Shown: positions 10,973 to 22,662 of the stretch, one piece after another | Layout of the letters: every line of letters begins with the position of its first letter | Position numbering within the stretch: the stretch's first letter is position 1 | Assembly: GCA_039619475.1 (NCBI GenBank) | Contig: CM077115.1 | Span: 180,884,106-180,948,105, forward strand | Reading direction: 5' to 3' | DNA: 64,000 bases | From: Icerya purchasi | Lineage: Eukaryota; Arthropoda; Insecta; Hemiptera; Monophlebidae | The notes under the pieces: model-generated | Told to the model about the DNA's origin: nothing | The model's input: only the letters and a program-made list of their open reading frames with translations | Database searches by the model: none | Made by a program: the position numbers and the translations under genes

Positions 10973-12139
10973 CAATTTTGCGCGCTATTCATTGATGACG
11001 GTCGCAAAATCATCTTGCCAAACTGGAACTTCTTCAACAGCGTGTTCTCGATCTTTTTCGATTTCGATAACGAGCCTCTCGGCACAGCGCTCATGTAGCG
11101 TCATCGAATGAATGAAGAAATACGCAATGCTGGACTGCTTTCTCATTAAGTATCAGCCTGTGAGTCGTGCTAATTATTTTCTGTCCATAATTGGACGGAA
11201 TTAACTGGAAAATGGTGAAATTTAACAAAAGACGACCGGTCGCTTTTTCAAAATTACCGCGCCCTCGTCCGATGCTCAAAAAGTAGTTTGTTCGTCGACT
11301 TTTTTCAATGCAATTTTTTTTCGGCTTTTATTTTCATGCAACGGTTATAAAAGCTTTTTACAATATCGTTCGTAAGAGCGTGGCAAAAAAAGAAAAAAAA
11401 AAAAGGAAACCGGAAGCGGACGCCTGGAAGTGAAAATAAAAAGGCAACTCGTGTCGTTAAATACCGTTCGTAATTGCGGCGAAAACAGAAAATCCAGACA
11501 TTTCCAGCCTATATTCAAATGCGCCGCCGGTCCAGCCAGCATTCGTTGTCCGATTCGGCTAGGCTGGTCGCACTAAACATCGTTGTCGGCCGCCAGTAAG
11601 AGCCAGAGATCATCGGTTATTTAGAAAACGTGCTATTGTAGCGGCCCCCCGTACGTTGGCTAATAATTTGTTAACCGGTGACATTTCGAAGTAGTGTGCT
11701 GATGGCAATTTCGCTGCAAAAATAGCCTTTGTCGTCGACCGAGCCGTCCTCCAACGCTATTTCTCGATTTGAATTGAATCGAATGGTCCTCCGTATTGTT
11801 AGCGCGATCCAACAATGCTGACGCACCAGCCAGGCCAATTGGTATAGCCTTTGTCATAACTGTTAAATAGCTTCTTCGTTAAGGCCTTTTCGCTGGCGTT
11901 TATTTATTGCTGCGATAACGGAACCCCCGCCATTTGCGATACCTATCGACAATGGCATCCGGGCGTGTTCATTGCGCGCCATACACATTAATGCAAACAA
12001 TGATGTCCGATGCAAACATCAGTTCAGCTTTTTCTCAGTACAAACTATCACTGCTAACTGTAAAAGTCATCACCCGCGAATCAGCATAAATAATAATGAA
12101 TGCTTACATAAACGCTACGTAATTAAAATCGCTCACCCA
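10973..12139. other. no gene seen; moderately GC-rich
   Basis: CpG-containing, less AT-rich DNA, especially 11450-11990. Open frames on both strands (for example 11660-11857, minus) overlap each other and have no motif. Host regulatory or non-coding exon sequence is possible but not shown. Confidence 0.4.
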
Positions 12140-12984
12140 TGTTCACGTCCACCTCTTATCAATGTAACAGATTTTAAATATCTAGGAATATATATATATA
12201 TATATTTATATCGATAAATCATTGAACTGGAAAAATCACATACAAAACTTAAATTCGAAAATAAGACAGTCAATTCCAGCGTTATATAAATTGAAGGCGG
12301 TTCTTTCATATGGAACATTAAGGATATTATACTTCAATGCATTATTAATGTCTAAAATTTTATATATGTAGGATCCGAATAGGGGGTGAGGCTAAAAAAA
12401 GCGGAAATCAATAAAATAGGTAAAATTCAGAAAAAGTATTTGAAACTTATACTACTACCCTATTGGAAGCGGAGACATCACATCAACCTGGTGGAAGGAA
12501 AATAATGAAATGTCTCCCAAGATGCACTATTGTTACTACAGACTACTTGAATTTAAACTCAATAATGTAAAGTTACCTTCTAGACCAAAAACTCGACTAA
12601 CAAGGAATCAAAGTAATACCTGTTTCATCCTAGAGAGGGGTAAATCTACGAATCGACAATACAGATGATTCGGTTCTAATTAAATTAATGAGTACTATGC
12701 CCAGCCACTTAATAAACTAAAAAGAAATCGGTGTATGGAAGAGGGAAGTGAGGAAGTGGTTAAAGGAATGGTGCAAAGATTAAGGAATTTTGCTGCGTCT
12801 CGTTTTACATTTGTTAGGGCTCTTTTAAACCATTTATTTCCCCTTTTTGAGAAGTTGTTTTCTTATTCACTTGAAACTTTGGATCTTGAAGTGTAGGTTA
12901 TTTTAAATTTTGTGTAGAGGACAATTTTGCGACACGAGTGACTTGCGATCTGCAATATAATTATTATTATTATTATTATTATTA
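12140..12984 (+). mobile_element. Jockey-like LINE 3' fragment
   Basis: Only the C-terminal part of a reverse transcriptase remains. From about 12160 the frame gives VTDFKYLGIYI, a (TA)n expansion, SLNWKNHIQNLNSKIRQS, and then LKAVLSYGTLRILYFNAL, the usual order after the catalytic FADD of Jockey-type RTs. A later block at 12535-12720 (YYRLLEFKLNNVKLPSR, LTRNQSN) matches the minus-strand copy at 61.4-61.7 kb almost word for word. Stops and frame changes are frequent. The element ends in an (ATT)n tail at 12957-12984. Its 5' part is absent, as expected for a truncated LINE insertion. Confidence 0.75.
12957..12984. repeat. (ATT)n tract, LINE tail
   Basis: Nine ATT units at the 3' end of the plus-strand Jockey-like fragment. 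Similar tracts lie at 40114-40138 (3' end of the minus-strand LINE) and 41823-41850. Confidence 0.85.
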
Positions 12985-13189
12985 CATATTCTATAGTCAC
13001 ATACCTCAATTTAAACGGAATGATCCTAAATTTTACCACCGGAAAATGACGCTCCCCTAGTACATAAAATAAAATATATCCAGTTTTCTTTTTGTTTTCT
13101 TTTTTTTTAAAAAAAAAACACCTCTGGTTTTTATTACAATCTGTTTAGTTTACGAACATTCAGCAATATATACTAGGATCGGGTGATCC

Positions 13190-13502
13190 TGCATTTTCTT
13201 ACATTATATTTATTCTTCGGTTAATTGATGGGGTTTAGTTCTTTTCAACCGCCTCTGACATGAGTCATAAACTGCCTCGCTTCTGTGTTGATATGTTTTT
13301 GCGGCCTTAACTCGTACATTCTTGCCAGTTACTTTATCGTCTGTGAAACTTTTGGCACATGAAGATCCCGATAAATATCATGGTTTTTTTCATATTGTCT
13401 GGCACTAGAGTGATAATCCTAAGCACTTTGCTGAGGAACGTCTGAATTTTTTTTATATCGGCTACTTTAGCATAAAGCTGACAAACATAAATGTTGGTTT
13501 CA
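13190..13502 (-). mobile_element. Jockey-like LINE, 3' piece (interrupted)
   Basis: Reading the minus strand from 13502, the sequence gives YAKVADIKKIQTFLSKVLRI and ITLVPDN, then in shifted frames segments resembling HDIYRDLHVPKVSQTI and MYELRPQKHINTEARQF. These are the last blocks of Jockey-type reverse transcriptases. The preceding part of the same protein lies beyond 16746, so an RTE-type LINE has split this element. It is degenerate, with several frame changes. Confidence 0.6.
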
Positions 13503-13522
13503 GTCTTCTTCTTCTAGATGCC

Positions 13523-15513
13523 TTACGTCAATGACGCGTTAGCTGCTCCCAATGCTATGCTTCTTGCTGCCTCAACCAGCTCACCGAAACTACGAAGTCC
13601 AGTCCATTCCTTTACGTTGTCAATCCATCCACATTTTCTTCTCCCTCTTGGTCGCTTGCCTTGTGTTCTGCCGTCTATTATAATTTGTAGTGGCCGATTC
13701 TTTTCTCCTCGGATGATATGAACAAAATATGTCGTTTTTCTACTCTTGTTGGTATTCCAGAGCTCTCTCTCCACACGAGCTCTTTGCTTAATACCCCTTA
13801 TCAATCCATGGTATTTTTATTAGGCATCTCAAGAACCAAATTTCAGCTGTTTTTAATCGATTCTCGGATTTCCTTTTTATGGTTTAGGACTCTAGTCCGT
13901 AAAGTAAGACTGGCCATATGTAACATTTCACAACGTGGAATCTTGTAGCCAAGGGGAATTTAGGTTGCAATAGGGCAGTGCCAAGTTTCCTGAATATTTC
14001 CTTCGCGATTCCAAACCGAATTTTAATCTCTTCATCGCAGTCTAATTTGTTATTAATCATTGATCGCTTGAAGTGTTCAACTTTTTTAACTGGCTTCCCG
14101 TCGATGTAGAGATCTTCTTTTTGATCTGAGTTACGGGTGACTACCATAAATTTTGTTTTATTTACATTGTGATATCATATTTCTATCCAGTTTTATTGAT
14201 TTTATTCATTAATTGCTTCAGATATTTTAAGTTTTCGATCAAAATTGCAGAGTCATCCCCATATGTCAAATTCGTAATTATTTCTCCATTGAGTTTTATT
14301 CCGGCAGTTCTTTTGTTAAGGGCTATCTCGAAGATTCGCTCAAGATATACGTTAAATAACAATGGTGATAAAATACAGCCCTAACTCCCTTTGCAATTTG
14401 AATGACTTCCGTCTCTAACTCTCCATTGATTGGAACTTTGGCTTCTTGTTTCCAATAAAGATTTTCAATTATTTGTAGATCTTTTCCGTCAACGGCAATT
14501 TCCTCAAGAATTTCCATGAGTGGTTGGTGACGTATGGTGTCAAACGCTTTTTCGTAGTCAATGAAAAACATATTTAGACGTCCCGGTTGTAGTCGTAACA
14601 CCGTTGAAGGAGAGTTTTCATGGCAAACAGCGCATCTCGTGTTCCGAAGCCTTGTTTAAACCCAAATTGGGTTTCTCCACATTGTTCTTCATACTTACGA
14701 TATATATTGTACGATGAATCCTTCAGAAATAATTTCAGGGTGTAGCTCATCAGAGAAATTAACCGAAATTCAGAGCAGTCTTTAGTGTTAGATTTTTTAG
14801 GAATTGGAATAAACGTTGATTTTAGCCACTCATTTGGTAGTTCTCCAGTTTCATATATTCTGTTAAATAACGCTGTTAATATTTTAGAGTTGAGGCACTT
14901 GATTATTTCAGATGGCAGTTGGTCATCTCCGGGCGCTTTGCGGTTCTTCATATTTTTCATAGCAATTTCTACTTCGGACTTGAGGATCTCAGGTCCGTCA
15001 AGGTTTTCATCATATGCGATGCAAGGAACAGTTCGCTGATCGTGGAAAAGGCTTGCAACATATTTCTGCCAGGTATCTGCTAGGTCATTGTGGTTGATAA
15101 TGATTTCCTTCTGACTATTCCTAAGGGCTGTTAATTTAGCTTTTCGGAAGGTGCCTGTGATTAATCTTCTTATGAAAATTAAAGGAGTCATAACGTATTA
15201 GCACATTCTCTGCTCTTCACATAATTCTTCTGTCCACTTAAGTTTTGCTTAATTTTCCCACGTATTTCTCGATGCAGTCGTTTGTATTCACTTTCATTAA
15301 AGCTTTTGAACTTCTTCCTTTCTTCCATAAGATCTAGGATCTCGTCAGTCATCCATTGCCTATTTTTAATCGGTTTGGAGGAACCAAGTGTGTCTTTGGA
15401 AATCTCAATAGTTTGTTTTCTAATCTTCTCCCACACTTTGTTGACTAAATCTAACCTTTGATCATTTCTTTGGCTTTTCTGTAACTTTTTGTACCTCACC
15501 TTAATGCTGACCA
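13523..15513 (-). pseudogene. RTE-type LINE reverse transcriptase region
   Basis: The linker (15513-15188, MTDEILDLMEERKKFKSF) leads into RT blocks: MKNMKNRKAPGDDQLPSEI, GELPNEWLKSTFIPIPKK, EFRLISLMS, QFGFKQGFGTRDALFA, and MFFIDYEKAFDTI around 14560, which holds the first catalytic Asp. The second catalytic block appears near 14250 as YGDDS, in place of the usual YADDT. The C-terminal part (14147-13884 and 13804-13523) gives FHVVKCYIWPVLLYGLES and a GKRPRGRRKCGW segment typical of this LINE type. The open pieces lie in three different frames. The enzyme would make cDNA at the nicked target. Confidence 0.8.
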
Positions 15514-16455
15514 TCACTGGGTTACAATCAGATCCAATGTCAGCGTCAGGGTACGCAGCACAACCCTTGTAATACTATTCTGGAACCTTCTGCTCACTGC
15601 AATGTAGTCTATCTGATTTTGCACTATTTTTTCCTCGGAGTCTTGCGGTGATTTCCAGGTGTATAAACGTCGAGGTGGAAGTTTGAAGAAGGTATTTTTA
15701 ATGACAAATTCTTCTTGTTGGCAAAATTGGACGAGTTTCTCCCCTCGTTCATTTCTTTCGTTGAGACCAAATATTCCTGTTACATTTGGTGTCTTGATCT
15801 TACCCACTTTACTATTAAAATCACCAATAAGAAGGTTCAGGTCGTGATTTTTTATACCTTTAATGATACCGTGCAGAGTTTTGTACAGTACATCTACTTA
15901 TTTTTCATCTTTATCGGTAGGGGAGTAGACTTGAATGATGTTGACAGCAAGCTTGAGATCTGGCAGTTGAACGACTATAATGCGGTCGGAAATTGCAACG
16001 ACGTTGGTTTTGCATTTACTGAATCTTTTATTGAGGATAACAGCATTTCTTCCTCTTTTTTCAGAGCCTGAATAGAAAAACTTTTTGTCTTCATAATTTA
16101 TGTTTCCACTTTCTGGGCATCTATGTTCACTAATGCCAAGAATATCAATCCTGAGTTGATCCGTTACTTTCATAACATTGTGAATTTTCTCGCTTTCGAG
16201 TAGACTTCTTACATTCCAGGTGGCAACAGTAAAACTTTCACTTTTCTTCTGGCTGGATGGGGGGATTCTTCGCACTCTCTGTTGATTTAGCAACTGCCCC
16301 AGACTGAGGGCCTTGGCTTTATGTTTTTCCAGCATGGTGAAGGTAGCAAAAGTAGAACAGAGACACACAAGAGTGTTCTGGACAAGGTTGGGCGCCGTGG
16401 TTTCCCGTTTGCTTCGGCGCTGGGGTTTATTAGTCTGTTTAGGAAGTGGATCCAA
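15514..16455 (-). pseudogene. RTE-type LINE endonuclease region
   Basis: From 16455 the frame shows TWNVRSL, the Glu-bearing block LGISEHR (intact here, unlike the copy at 2148), INIIQVYSPT, IGDFNSKVG, YTWKSP and NQIDYI. A TAA at 15898-15900 interrupts it, after which the same frame continues. Near 15540 a frameshift moves the last catalytic block into another frame, where it reads SDCNPV instead of SDHxP, so the catalytic His is also gone. The product would have been the target-nicking APE domain. The alternative label, craniofacial development protein 2-like, reflects the same fold and not a host gene. Confidence 0.8.
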
Positions 16456-16745
16456 TCAACAATTGTTTCACGGTTTGTTATCTTATTGCTTTTTTGGTTG
16501 CTGGTTACCGGTCTATTGCATTTATTTAATCTGGAACTATTGTACAAATAGGGGTTGTAATCTGCTTGTCCCCTTCTGGCTCGGTCGCCGCCCAACTAAG
16601 TTGTTTGGTTTAACAGCTCTCACCACGAGAAGGTGACAGATAGGGGTTGGAGCTGCAAAAATGGTCGTATGACTGCGTTGGTGCTGTTATAAACCGCATT
16701 GAAGGTGAATGCGGTTCCCACTACAACTCCCATTGAGAGCCTCGG

Positions 16746-16990
16746 TTTCGGTATTTAATTAAATACTAACAATTTATTGCTCAGCGAAAGGATACTCTGT
16801 CTTCCAAGAAGCCATTTCGTCTGCAGCATTTTTAACTTTAACTGTTCTACTTTATTATTGTTATGCATATAGCAGTTTAATTTTGAATCCAAAAATAAAT
16901 CCAGGTGTGTTCAGCTAGACTGTAAATTGTTCTGAGATAAATATCCAAATGATCTTACACCAAAAATAGAAAATTACATTATATCGCTTT
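16746..16990 (-). mobile_element. Jockey-like LINE, 5' piece (interrupted)
   Basis: Minus-strand reading from about 16925 gives DSKLNCYMHN, then QTKWLLGRQSILSLSNKLLV up to 16755. This corresponds to the Jockey RT stretch just before the block found at 13502-13190. The two pieces together make one continuous LINE 3' region with the RTE element inserted between them. Confidence 0.6.
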
Positions 16991-17499
16991 ATTACTTAAA
17001 TTAATAATACAATTTTGCGCAAACTATATATTGCATTATATTCTTCGTTATTAAGCTACAGAATCATTTGAGAGCAAAGACGCTGACTCTCACTTAAAAC
17101 ATTTTAAACCATTACAGAAAAAAATGTTACACAAGATTACTTAATAGAAATTCGGGTGGAACAGCTATAAACAATAATGTTTTATATTTGCCGTAATTTT
17201 ATAAATGGCAACTACTCATGTACATTTCGTTAAGAATAAAATTTAACATATCTGTTGCTCAGGATATTGCTAAATCAACTGGTGAAGAATTAGCAGTATT
17301 ACCGAATATTAAAAAGTACATAATCTGAACCAGTCACTACATACATAGACCCTAAACTCTTCAATCATCCACAAACAGTCTTAAAGTTTGATATAACCTG
17401 TCGCTCCATATGTCTTACTATTCTTCTGATCGTTTGTTTGGGCGAATATCTTCCGCTGACGTGCCTATAAAAAATATTAAAAAAAAAAATAATAAAATT
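16991..17499. other. no gene seen
   Basis: AT-rich sequence with no motif or repeat that I recognise. Confidence 0.5.
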
Positions 17500-17758
17500 T
17501 CATATATATATGGGGGTGCCTGCACAATGATTAAGAATTTATTTATTTTATTATTTACGAGGTACATATTGCCAGGGAGGGGGCTATCACCTCGGGTGAG
17601 GTTATTTACATTATTTTAAGGTTTGTAATATTTATAAATTTAATAAGTCTGTACTGGTTATTTATGTTTAAATTCGCGGAGTGATCGTCTTTAAGTGTGG
17701 ATTGTTGGCGTTCGGCACTGTAGATGGGGCATTCAGTGATGATGTGTTTGACTGTGAT

Positions 17759-20640
17759 CTAGCAATTGCATTGAATACAGGCTGGAGGCTCCTGGTGGTC
17801 CAGCAGGTATGCATGGGTGGTTAGAGTATGGCCTAGATAGATTCTGTTCAAGGTTGATTCGATATCCTGGTTTGATGCAGCTTTGCTTATAACGTAAGTC
17901 CAGTCAGTAATCGTCCGTTTAATTGCCAGTAGTTTGTTCGAATAGCTGCTGTTCCACTCAACCTCCCAATCAGACATTATTTTGTATTTTGCGTATTTCT
18001 TCAGTTCGCTTGGGTGTAACACTGGTACGGCGGCGTTGGTCGATAGTGTGGGAAGGTGATCAAAGATCATGATGTAAATGGTGCCTTCAGGGTGGTTTGG
18101 ACTCCACGGTGGATCGGCGGAAGGCATGCGCTTAAGTAGATAATTCGGGATGTCCAGCGTAAATTCGTCATGACATTTGAAGTAGCCTTGGGCAGCAAGG
18201 GTACCGTCTCTGTATAATGGGTTTGATGGACTGTAAATGCTGTGGTTTGGATGGTTCGGGTAACTTAAGATTGATAGGGCGTAATCGACCGATAATGTTT
18301 GCCGGCGGTATTTCAGGGGAGGAATACCGGCGAGCACGTGCATACTGGAGGCAGGCGTAGTTCGGAAATCTCGTAGAGCTATACGGAGGCCCGAATTTCG
18401 GATCGTGTCAAGACTTTGAAGCAGGCCTTTGGAGGCGGATGAGTAGACGATGCAGCCGTAGTCGAGTTTTGGTCGGATTAAACTTTTGTATACTTTTAGT
18501 AATGTGGAACAGCTGGGTCCGAATTTCCTGTTGTTCAGCATCTTCAGTATGTTCAGTGCAGAAAGGCTTCGGTTTTTCAAGGATAGGATGTGGTTTCTCC
18601 ATCGAAGTTTTTTGTCAAAGATTAATCCGAGAAAACGAGCTTCTTCCGAAAACTTTAGTTGTTGATCGTTGAGTGTTAGACTTACGGGTCGGTGTCTGCG
18701 TTTTCTCGTGAAGATGACGCCTTTCGTTTTTTCGACAGAGAATTTGAGTCCCGTGCGTTCACTCCAGTTCGCTAGATTGTCCAAGCATGCTTGGAGAAGG
18801 CTCTCTGCGAACTGTAGGTTTGTAGTTTTAACAGTTATGTTTAAATCGTCAGCGAAAAGTCTATGGTTAATAGAAAGTGGAATGATTGCGGAGATAGTGT
18901 TTATCAGGATTAGGAAGCAGTAGATACTAAGGACACTGCCTTGAGGGACTCCGCTTTCTTGTTGGTATTCATTTGAAAGAGTATTTCCTACTCTGACCAT
19001 AAACGTGCGATTATTTAAGAAGTTATTGATAAATTCTGATTCCAAAACTTGTGAGTTCTTTCAGGATTTCGAATCGCCAGGTGGTGTCGTACGCCTTTTC
19101 TATATCGAAGAAGATGGCTACTAGGTACTCATTGTGTTTAAACGACTGCAGGATTTCGTTTTGCAGTCCCAGTAGGTGGTCGGTAGTGCTTCGTTGCTTT
19201 CTGAATCCACATTGTTTTTTTGATAGAATTTTTTGTTTATCGAGATACCAGGTCAGTCTGATGGCGACTATTTTTTCCAGTAGTTTGCACATGACACAGG
19301 TAAGAGAAATGGGTCGATATGATGTTGGTAGGAAGCGGTTCTTTCCTGGTTTCAAGATAGGTATAGTGATGGCCTTGCTCCAGATCTTGGGGAATGTGCC
19401 TTCTTTCCATATTGAGTTAAATATACTCAGCAGTTCTGTTCTAAGGGTATCGGGTAGATTTTTGATGAAGGCAGACGGAATATTATCTGGACCAGGTGAC
19501 GTGTTAGGCTTCAGGCGCTTGATGGCGTTGGAGAGCTCCGGCATGGTGATGGGGGTGTTGAATTCTTCTGAATCGTCACTGTTTAGATCGTAGGAATTTA
19601 TTTCTTCTGCTTTTTTGAAATTCAGGAACGTCAGGGTGTAGTTTGCATCCGATGAGGTCTGTGTAAAACTTAAGCCAAGTAGGTTAGCGGTTTCGTCAGA
19701 GTCTTGCGTGTAAGTATCTCCTTTTTTTAGGGTGATTGCATTCAAGGGCTGTTTAGCACCGTTTAAGATCCTTATTTTCCGCCAGAGTTCGGTTTGGTCA
19801 GAGTGCTCGTCTATAGAGTTTATAAAGAAATTCCAGCTCTGTTTCTTCAGTTGCCTGGATAGTCTACGGGCTACTGCTCGGTAACGGCGGAAGTTGATGA
19901 GATCGTTTGTGAGTCTGGTTCTTCGGAACTTAGCAAGGGCCTTATTGCGATTTTTGATGGCTAGTTTGAGGTCTTCATTCCACCGAGGAACATTTTTTGT
20001 GGATATTCTGCCGGAGGATTTTGGTATCGAGTTTTCAGCTGCGTGTAGGATGTGTTGGTTGAAGTTTAGGATACAGGAGTCGATGTCTGCTGATAGTTTG
20101 AGGAGTGGGAGGGCGCAAATTGATTTGAATTTATTCCAATCCGCCTTTTTTAAAAGCCATCTTTGGGTTGTAGGAAGTTGTTGGTTCATCGAGGTGGTGG
20201 AGATGTGAATAGGAAAATGGTCACTATTACACAGGTCGGAATGCGTTTTCCAATTGAATCGGTGAGCAAGGTGGGAGGAGGCAATTGACAAGTCGATCGC
20301 AGAGAAGGTTCCATTAGAGCTGTTGAATCTGGTTTGTTGGCCGTTGTTTAGCAGGATTAGTTGACAGTCGTCCTGGAGGATTCTATTGATTATGTTTCCT
20401 TTGTTGTTATTTCTAGTAGCTCCCCAAGCGGTGTGATGAGCGTTCATATCTCCTAGAATGATGAACGGCTGAGGCAGTTGATGAATGAGGTGGAAGAGGT
20501 CGTTGTAAGTTGGGTCTTCATCAGGGGGTGTATATATATGTTGCAGATTGTCAAGTTCGCAAGTTGAGGACGGCAGCAGATTGTGACTCGAATGGTCACA
20601 TTTTGGATGTTTGATTGAGTTTGTGCGATGGCGGAGTAGG
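17759..20640 (-). pseudogene. I-like LINE ORF2: partial endonuclease and reverse transcriptase
   Basis: The first frame, ending at 19023, begins in the endonuclease (FIILGDMNAHHTAWG near 20445, NSDHFPIHI near 20220) and runs into RT blocks SPGPDNIPSAFIKNL, TSYRPISLTCVMCKLLEK, QCGFRKQRSTTDHL and FFDIEKAYDTTW. A frameshift near 19040 passes to the second frame (19045-17759): GVPQGSVLS at 18950, the catalytic FADDLNI at 18860, FLGLIFDKKLRW, and SLIRPKLDYGC. After PPWSPNHPEG the protein goes almost directly to DWEVEWNSSYSNKLLAIK and LGHTLTTHAYLL...PPACIQCNC, so the RNase H domain normally found between them in I-type elements is not there. A 2-bp (AT) slip at about 20530 breaks the endonuclease frame. 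Confidence 0.8.
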
Positions 20641-20645
20641 GTATG

Positions 20646-21043
20646 TGGGGGGGGGGAGGCGTTAGAAATTATTAGGCGTTTAGCGGGATTGATCAGTTTA
20701 CGTAGTTAGAGTTTACAGTGATTTGTGAGCGGGATTGAATTAGGTCGTCTGCTATTTTGATTGAAGCTAAGTACACGCATATACGGTTATTCGATATACA
20801 AGATGCAAATAATATGTCTTTCGGAGGTATCAGGGTGCCGATACATTGTATACAGTTTTTTAGTTTATCATCTTTGTTAACGTGGACGACGATTGCTTGG
20901 TCACGTGAAGGAGGTTTATCGAATTGAGCGATAGAAACATATGATAAAGCTGGTTTACCGTTTGTAGGAATGTTTGAACCGGTGGCAGTTAGCGATAATG
21001 GAGTATTTGTAGACGTGTTGGAACTGGTGGGTTTTTCCGCCAT
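20646..21043 (-). pseudogene. I-like LINE ORF1 (gag-like) N-terminal fragment
   Basis: From Met at 21043 an open frame of 116 codons gives LSYVSIAQFDKPPSRDQAI and IKIADDLIQSRS. After a frameshift at about 20695 it continues with RKLINPAKRLIISNASP, a block I associate with the gag-like ORF1 of I/Jockey-type LINEs. A G-run (C-run on this strand) at 20645-20655 follows, and the next sequence belongs to the endonuclease. The rest of ORF1, including its zinc knuckles, has been deleted. ORF1 proteins bind element RNA in the ribonucleoprotein. Confidence 0.65.
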
Positions 21044-21245
21044 ACAGGCGGTTAGCGATACTGTAGCTTCTTGTTTACGTCGAAATTATCACCAAACAAA
21101 AAAAAAAGGTAGAGACAAAAAAAGAGATAAATTTAACACATATCAGAAAAAAGGAAAGAGATAAGATAAGAAAAAGAGAAAAAAACTGTATTTAGAACAC
21201 AAGAGCGCACGACTGTTCACTTTCACGTTTAAATATTGGTTAAGA

Positions 21246-22662
21246 ATTATTAAGTTAAGCTCAAGAAATGTTTATATCGAGAAATTCTAAATATATATAA
21301 TAATTACACGCAACTTATTCCGCTTAAATTTTCCCTACATTGAAACGAAACATCTAAATACCGTGAGGAACGGAGTTTTTATGATATCATCTTAGAATTT
21401 GAAAACCCCATGTACAGTTAGCGAATGAGTGTAGTTCAAATAATGCGATTGCAAGAATCAATTTTATTCCTCGAACTATTGAAATTTTCGAAGTAAAACA
21501 CATAATACTCGAGTGATGTCAGTTTTAATTTCGAAAATTAAATTATCCATAAGGAGAACCAAATTTTTCTATATAATTAATTAAAGATTTTTTATATTTT
21601 TATACATATCAGCTGAACAATGTTCGACATCACGAGTAAACACAGCGCGTCGATGCACAGGTATTTCAGGTAGTATAAATAGGTTATCATCACGATTTAT
21701 AAATGAAGTGCCGCAGCTATATACACTTCAGACGAACAGAAGATGTTTTTGCAATACGACGTTTAAATCCCTAGGAAAGTAATCGAAATCAAACGGTGTC
21801 TGGTTTGCCGAACGAACCTGTTGACCAGAAAAGTCATCTTCTGGAAATATTTTCGTTCCTATTTAAAACCTTTTATCTTCTCTGTATTCAGGTTATTTTT
21901 ATGAATCTGGGACACATGAGAAAAAATCGTAGCCATACGGTTATTTATACGGATGAGAGCAGAAAAATTAAATTATCGAAATCGATTCTGTTCGACGCGT
22001 TTTTGTACTACAGCCTTAAACAGAAAAGTATTTTATAGACGCCATCATTTAAAACAGACTCGTCTTGCTAGTCAAGTATTCCTTCATTTTTGAACAAAAA
22101 TAGACTGAAAGCAAAAGCTGAGTTCATAATTAAACAGCTCAGTCTAACAGACGCTATTATGATCCTTTCCAATATTGCTTGAAAAAAATTATTAAACTTG
22201 CCTGATAGATGAAAATATTATCCGTCCCTGCAGACGCTACTAGGTATTCGAATTTTCTTAGTGTTGCGTTTTCCGAAGAAATGAAAAAAATGATTTTAAT
22301 ATTGAATATGGCCGGGAGTCTGTAAGTGAATTATTGCGAAGGATTTTCCAACTTAAATAGCTAAAGACTATCACGCGCATCTGTCTTTCACTATTGCGTC
22401 TTTAAGGGTACTGTTAATTAGATGGCTTCAATTTCGACAGCCCGTCTTACTAACAGTCATCTGCATACTTGGCTAGTCTGCAATAAAGTATCATCGCTAC
22501 ATCTTTTAAAAGTGCCCTACCAAGTACAGGTTTTTATTCAAATAGAGACGACTTCGTTGTATCTGTGTATGCATAAAATGAGCAGAAAGAAATACGGCAA
22601 AATATAGTCGACGATAAATTCATCATTTGCACAAACAGAGATTTTCTTAATTAATTAAATAT
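21246..22662. other. no gene seen; one TATA-like site
   Basis: AT-rich. At 21675 there is a TATAAATAG with ATCAC about 12 bases downstream, but nothing downstream supports a transcript. Open frames here are short and unremarkable. Confidence 0.45.

Larger units (their letters stand above)
13503..16745 (-). mobile_element. near full-length RTE-type LINE
   Basis: About 3.2 kb on the minus strand: a 5' untranslated leader (16745-16456), endonuclease, linker, reverse transcriptase, and a C-terminal basic region ending around 13520, followed by a short TTCTTCTTCT stretch (AAG-type tail on the sense strand). It has one in-frame stop and at least four frameshifts, and the catalytic positions are altered, so it cannot move by itself. 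It lies between two halves of a Jockey-like LINE on the same strand, so it is the younger insertion. I did not find a convincing target-site duplication. Confidence 0.8.
17500..21245 (-). mobile_element. I-like LINE with two internal deletions
   Basis: Minus-strand non-LTR retrotransposon of about 3.7 kb: leader, start of ORF1, the second half of the endonuclease, full reverse transcriptase, and the C-terminal Cys-rich end. The ORF1 frame jumps straight into the middle of the endonuclease around 20650, and the RNase H domain expected between the RT and the C-terminal block is missing. The long open frames (474 and 428 codons) make it one of the least decayed copies here, but it is defective. 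The 3' end lies near a short (TA) tract at 17503-17513. Confidence 0.75.

Noticed and set aside
14785..16636. Plus-strand open frames across the RTE-type LINE
   Set aside because: Antisense shadows of the endonuclease and RT frames.
18408..20208. Plus-strand open frames (18439-18672, 18669-18923, 19051-19593, 19894-20208) and minus 18408-18602
   Set aside because: They are shadows of the I-like LINE reverse transcriptase, which has convincing catalytic motifs on the minus strand in another frame.
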